Shown here one piece after another: positions 6,524-8,912 of a DNA stretch of 8,912 nt. Below the pieces are notes generated by a model. That model saw only the letters and a list, made by a program, of their open reading frames with translations, had not been told where the DNA came from and did no database searches. Location: assembly GCA_937885165.1 (NCBI GenBank), contig CAKZZJ010000159.1, positions 1 to 8,912 on the forward strand, read 5' to 3'. The position numbers and the translations under genes are program-made. The DNA comes from an uncultured Caryophanales bacterium (lineage in GTDB: Bacteria > Bacillota_I > Bacilli_A > Acholeplasmatales > Anaeroplasmataceae). Within the stretch, counting starts at the first letter, position 1, and the number at the start of each line of letters is the position of its first letter.

Positions 6524-6532
6524 ATGCAATAC
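6498..6532 (-). repeat. 35-bp direct repeat, copy A
   Basis: Begins 22 bases after the rsmH stop codon and matches copy B at 32 of 35 positions. It has no gene of its own downstream: the ATG in the corresponding place (6482-6480) opens only seven codons. It may be the leader of a lost gene or the end of a lost mobile element. Confidence 0.85.
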
Positions 6533-6554
6533 GCACTTTTTTGTTAAATGATAT

Positions 6555-7496
6555 CTATTTTTTTCTTAAAACACGCATTTTAGCACTATGTGCTCTATTA
6601 TTATTTAATATTTCTTCTTCTTTCGGTGTAATAATTTTTTTATTAACTATTTCATATAAAGAATCATCATCTATTAATATAGGTAGATTCTTTGGCGTTT
6701 TTGATTTAGTTACATCATTAAATATATTTTTACAGATTCTATCTTCAAGGCTTTGAAAGGAAATAACTACACAATAACCATCAGTATTTAACATACTTAT
6801 GGCATCCTTAAGTGAATTTTCAAAAACCTTAAGTTCATCATTTACTTCAATTCTTAGGGCTTGAAATATCCTCTTTGCCGGATGACCTTTTTTATTTAAT
6901 TCTTTTTGTGGAAGACTAGATTTAATAATATCTACTAATTCAAATGTCGTATTTATTTCTTTTTCTTTTCTTACCTGTTCTATTTTTCTAGCTATTTGTT
7001 TTGAAAAAGGTTCTTCTCCATATCTATAAAATATCTTAACTAAATCTTCATAACTATATTTATTTACAATATCTTTAGCTGTAAGATTTGCATCTTGATT
7101 CATTCTCATATCTAATACTGCATCATAATTATATGAAAATCCTCTTTTAGGATCATCAAATTGAAATGAAGATACACCTAAATCATAAATTATACCATCG
7201 ATATAATTAATATTAAGTTCATTTAATCTTTTCTTTAGATTAACAAAATTATCTTTAATTATAGTATAATTAGATCCTATTTCATTAAGTCTTGATTTTG
7301 CTTTATCTATAGCATAATCATCTTGGTCAAAGGCATATAGATGCCCATTATTAAGTTTGGATAAAATTAGTGAAGAATGTCCTCCACCACCTAAGGTAGC
7401 ATCAACATAGATGCCATCAGGTTTTACATGAAGATTTTCTACACCTTCATTAAGTAATACTGTTTTATGAATTAAATTGTCTTCTATTTTCATCAT
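6555..7496 (-). CDS. rsmH: 16S rRNA m4C1402 N4-methyltransferase RsmH (MraW)
   Basis: The 313-residue S-adenosylmethionine-dependent enzyme methylates N4 of C1402 in the decoding centre of 16S rRNA. It is full length for the family. It shows HKTVLLNEGVENL (10-22), the SAM-binding loop DATLGGGGHSSLIL (32-45), the acidic end of the next strand AFDQD (55-59), YDLGVSSFQFD (104-114), RGFSYNYDAVLDMRM (118-132), FQALRIEVNDEL (211-222) and the C-terminal NNRAHSAKMRVLRK (299-312). The highly conserved SFHSLEDR reads SFQSLEDR here (246-253). The start overlaps the upstream peptidase stop as ATGA, with no good ribosome-binding site of its own, pointing to translational coupling. A second ATG follows at once (7493). 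No clear terminator follows the stop. The usual division-cluster partners mraZ and ftsL are absent on both sides. Confidence 0.96.
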   Translation of the reverse strand: MMKIEDNLIHKTVLLNEGVENLHVKPDGIYVDATLGGGGHSSLILSKLNNGHLYAFDQDDYAIDKAKSRLNEIGSNYTIIKDNFVNLKKRLNELNINYIDGIIYDLGVSSFQFDDPKRGFSYNYDAVLDMRMNQDANLTAKDIVNKYSYEDLVKIFYRYGEEPFSKQIARKIEQVRKEKEINTTFELVDIIKSSLPQKELNKKGHPAKRIFQALRIEVNDELKVFENSLKDAISMLNTDGYCVVISFQSLEDRICKNIFNDVTKSKTPKNLPILIDDDSLYEIVNKKIITPKEEEILNNNRAHSAKMRVLRKK

Positions 7497-8761
7497 TTTT
7501 TCTTATTCTTTGGTCTTTCTTTTCTTAATAAATAATAATCTAATTCATCTTTCATTTCATCAGGCATATTCTTTTCAATTGGAAATTGATAAGAATTTAT
7601 AAGCCTTGATGTAAATTCTTGAATGAAATTATATGTCCTCATGTAATTTTTTTCGCTTAAACGCTCAATTACATCTGTTTTAGAGTGGATTTTAGCACCA
7701 CCAGCTTCTGATAATCTCGCAAAAGAAATTGCAGGTACACCTAAATCAGCAAATGGCGTTGAATCTGATGAATATACGCCCTGATAAGCTCTAATAGGGA
7801 ACCCTAATTCTTTTGATGTATATTTAATATATGAAACAATATCATTATCTCCTGTAACACAAGCTATATCGTGACCCAATGTTACTGCGACCATATCGAT
7901 GTTTATATTTAATAAGAATTTCTTTTCAATTTCATCTTTATATTTCTTTGTATATTCCTTACTCCCAAGTAATCCCATTTCTTCACTACCACACCAAATG
8001 AAAACTAAAGAACGTTTAGGTTGATTCTTAATATAATAATTAAATAGTTGTAATAAGGTAATACAACCACTTCCATTATCATATATTCCTTTAGAATATG
8101 CTACACTATCATAGTGGGCAGTAAAGGCTATAACTTCATCAGGATATTTACTTCCTTTAATTTTAGCAACTACGTTATGTGATGTCTTCTTAGAATCTTC
8201 AGTTTTTAATATAATTCTTATAAATTTAGGATCTTCTTCAACTAATTTTTCTGCATCTTTCATTCTAATCATCACTGTTGGAATCATACCTAAATTATAA
8301 TCTGATTCTCTATTTAGATATGGATCTAAATCAACATCATCATTTTCTTTATATACATCACCTGTAGTTAATATTATACCTAATGCTTTATCTGATATAG
8401 CTTTTTTATAAAATTTATGGGGTGCTCTTTTAGAATTAATTAAAACTATTTTATTCTTTAATGAAGTCATTTCAAGTTCTTCTTCACTAGATATATAAAT
8501 AAATCTTCCTTTAATTCCATCATCAGGTGTTACACCAGAATAGCCTGAGCCCTTGCATTCGATTTCATATTTTTCATCAACTATAAGCTTAGATACATAA
8601 ACATCAGATGAATCTACCAAAAAATCTTCTAAGGTAGCTTCTCCACCTAATTTCTTAACTTCATCAGAAATTATTTTTGCAGCTTTTAATTCTTCTTCTG
8701 ATCCACCAGTTCTTACAAAATAAATCTTCTTTAAAAAATCAAAACTATGATATTCTCGCAT
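7493..8761 (-). CDS. M28 family zinc metallopeptidase (aminopeptidase-like) with PA-like insert
   Basis: The 422-residue product has the full two-zinc M28 site: AHYDSV (His216, Asp218), YDNGSG (Asp228, bridging), GSEEMGLLGS (Glu260 catalytic base, Glu261 ligand), NIDM (Asp289) and KIHSKTD (His359). SSDSTPFADLGVPAISF (331-347) is also typical. Residues about 55-185 hold a PA-like domain inserted before the catalytic core, as in many M28 aminopeptidases. No signal peptide or membrane segment is visible, so it is probably a cytoplasmic peptidase that trims peptides from the N-terminus. Substrate is unknown. AGGAGGA lies six bases before the ATG. It follows rpmF after a 68-base gap with a hairpin and no visible promoter, and its TGA overlaps the rsmH start. 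Confidence 0.93.
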   Translation of the reverse strand: MREYHSFDFLKKIYFVRTGGSEEELKAAKIISDEVKKLGGEATLEDFLVDSSDVYVSKLIVDEKYEIECKGSGYSGVTPDDGIKGRFIYISSEEELEMTSLKNKIVLINSKRAPHKFYKKAISDKALGIILTTGDVYKENDDVDLDPYLNRESDYNLGMIPTVMIRMKDAEKLVEEDPKFIRIILKTEDSKKTSHNVVAKIKGSKYPDEVIAFTAHYDSVAYSKGIYDNGSGCITLLQLFNYYIKNQPKRSLVFIWCGSEEMGLLGSKEYTKKYKDEIEKKFLLNINIDMVAVTLGHDIACVTGDNDIVSYIKYTSKELGFPIRAYQGVYSSDSTPFADLGVPAISFARLSEAGGAKIHSKTDVIERLSEKNYMRTYNFIQEFTSRLINSYQFPIEKNMPDEMKDELDYYLLRKERPKNKKK

Positions 8762-8767
8762 ATTTTA

Positions 8768-8774
8768 TCCTCCT
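8768..8774 (-). promoter_or_regulatory. Shine-Dalgarno of the M28 peptidase gene
   Basis: AGGAGGA with a six-base spacer to ATG 8761 is near perfect and fixes the start. It lies right after the rpmF hairpin, so any read-through transcript is efficiently loaded. Confidence 0.85.
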
Positions 8775-8785
8775 ATTTAAAGAAA

Positions 8786-8807
8786 ATAGACACCCTACGG
8801 TGTCCAT
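8786..8807 (-). terminator. Intercistronic hairpin terminator after rpmF
   Basis: On the minus strand ATGGACACC (8807-8799) pairs with GGTGTCTAT (8794-8786) in nine pairs, one G-U, around GTAG, followed by TTTCTTT. It lies between the rpmF stop and the peptidase Shine-Dalgarno. Because no separate promoter is visible downstream, it probably trims rather than abolishes read-through, giving more L32 message than peptidase and RsmH message. Confidence 0.75.
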
Positions 8808-8829
8808 TTCTTCTTTTCTTAGAAAACTA

Positions 8830-8912
8830 TTATTTAGCTTCCTCTTCTGATTCCTTTTCTTTTTTTACAACTACTTGAACACCCTTATAGTATCCACAGT
8901 TAGGGCATACTC
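8830..8912 (-). CDS. rpmF: 50S ribosomal protein L32, C-terminal part (cut by window end)
   Basis: The last 26 codons and the stop are in the window; the 5' part lies beyond its right edge. The residues VCPNCGYYKGVQVVVKKEKE are the end of L32, a small zinc-ribbon protein of the large ribosomal subunit. The CPNC pair is the second half of its four-cysteine zinc site. The chain then ends in an acidic, lysine-glutamate tail (KKEKESEEEAK), somewhat longer than the usual end after the GYYKG motif. It is the first visible gene of the minus-strand run rpmF, M28 peptidase, rsmH. Confidence 0.9.
   Translation of the reverse strand, partial: VCPNCGYYKGVQVVVKKEKESEEEAK

Noticed and set aside
6413..6532. 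CRISPR array
   Set aside because: There are only two diverged repeats, with one 50-base gap that itself contains repeat-related sequence, and no cas gene is present.
6413..6532. Intact insertion sequence
   Set aside because: No transposase gene lies between or beside the repeats; the repeats are direct, not terminal inverted. A relation to IS ends cannot be excluded but cannot be supported.
6484..6756. 90-codon open frame on the plus strand
   Set aside because: It is antisense to the end of rsmH and to repeat copy A, has no ribosome-binding site and resembles no protein family.
7493..7496. Mycoplasma genetic code with TGA as tryptophan
   Set aside because: The peptidase ends at TGA and would stop only a few codons later either way, so this stop alone does not decide. 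All long genes use TGG for tryptophan and stay open under the standard code.

Overview
The window is an AT-rich stretch of a low-GC Gram-positive genome (Bacillota/Mycoplasmatota side). The signals are standard sigma-A promoters with 17-base spacers, purine-rich Shine-Dalgarno sites, a CIRCE operator, U-tailed hairpin terminators and a CCA-encoding tRNA. Long open frames that use TGG for tryptophan argue for the standard code (table 11), not the Mycoplasma code. A ClpB without its N-terminal domain, and an rsmH with neither mraZ nor ftsL beside it, recall wall-less or wall-reduced relatives (Acholeplasma-like, RF39-like or Erysipelotrichia-like lineages). This placement is inference only.

Layout. 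Positions 1-240: a tRNA-Cys gene on the minus strand with its terminator and promoter, back to back with the promoter of the next gene. 266-1741 (+): a DUF1846/UPF0371 protein. 1735-1772: one long hairpin that ends this gene and the converging one and overlaps both stop codons. 1766-3754 (-): a large polytopic membrane protein of the PTPS-related, GT-C-like family. 3755-3885: a divergent control region with a CIRCE element overlapping a perfect consensus promoter. 3886-6003 (+): clpB in a short form. 6004-6554: about 550 bases without an intact gene. They hold the clpB terminator, a second hairpin, the decayed remnant of an archaeal-type AAA ATPase gene (PF01637/DUF234-like), and two copies of a 35-base repeat that form hairpins and carry promoter and ribosome-binding signals. 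6555-8912 (-): an apparent operon rpmF (3' end only), M28 metallopeptidase, rsmH, with an intercistronic hairpin after rpmF and an ATGA overlap between the last two genes.

The intact genes are mostly housekeeping: translation (tRNA-Cys, L32, RsmH), protein quality control (ClpB under HrcA control) and peptide turnover (M28). No defence system, integrase or intact transposase is visible. The most unusual piece is the repeat-plus-pseudogene region at 6090-6532. There a duplicated leader can place the Shine-Dalgarno of the dead ATPase gene inside a hairpin that is also present, with changed but still pairing arms, in the upstream copy.
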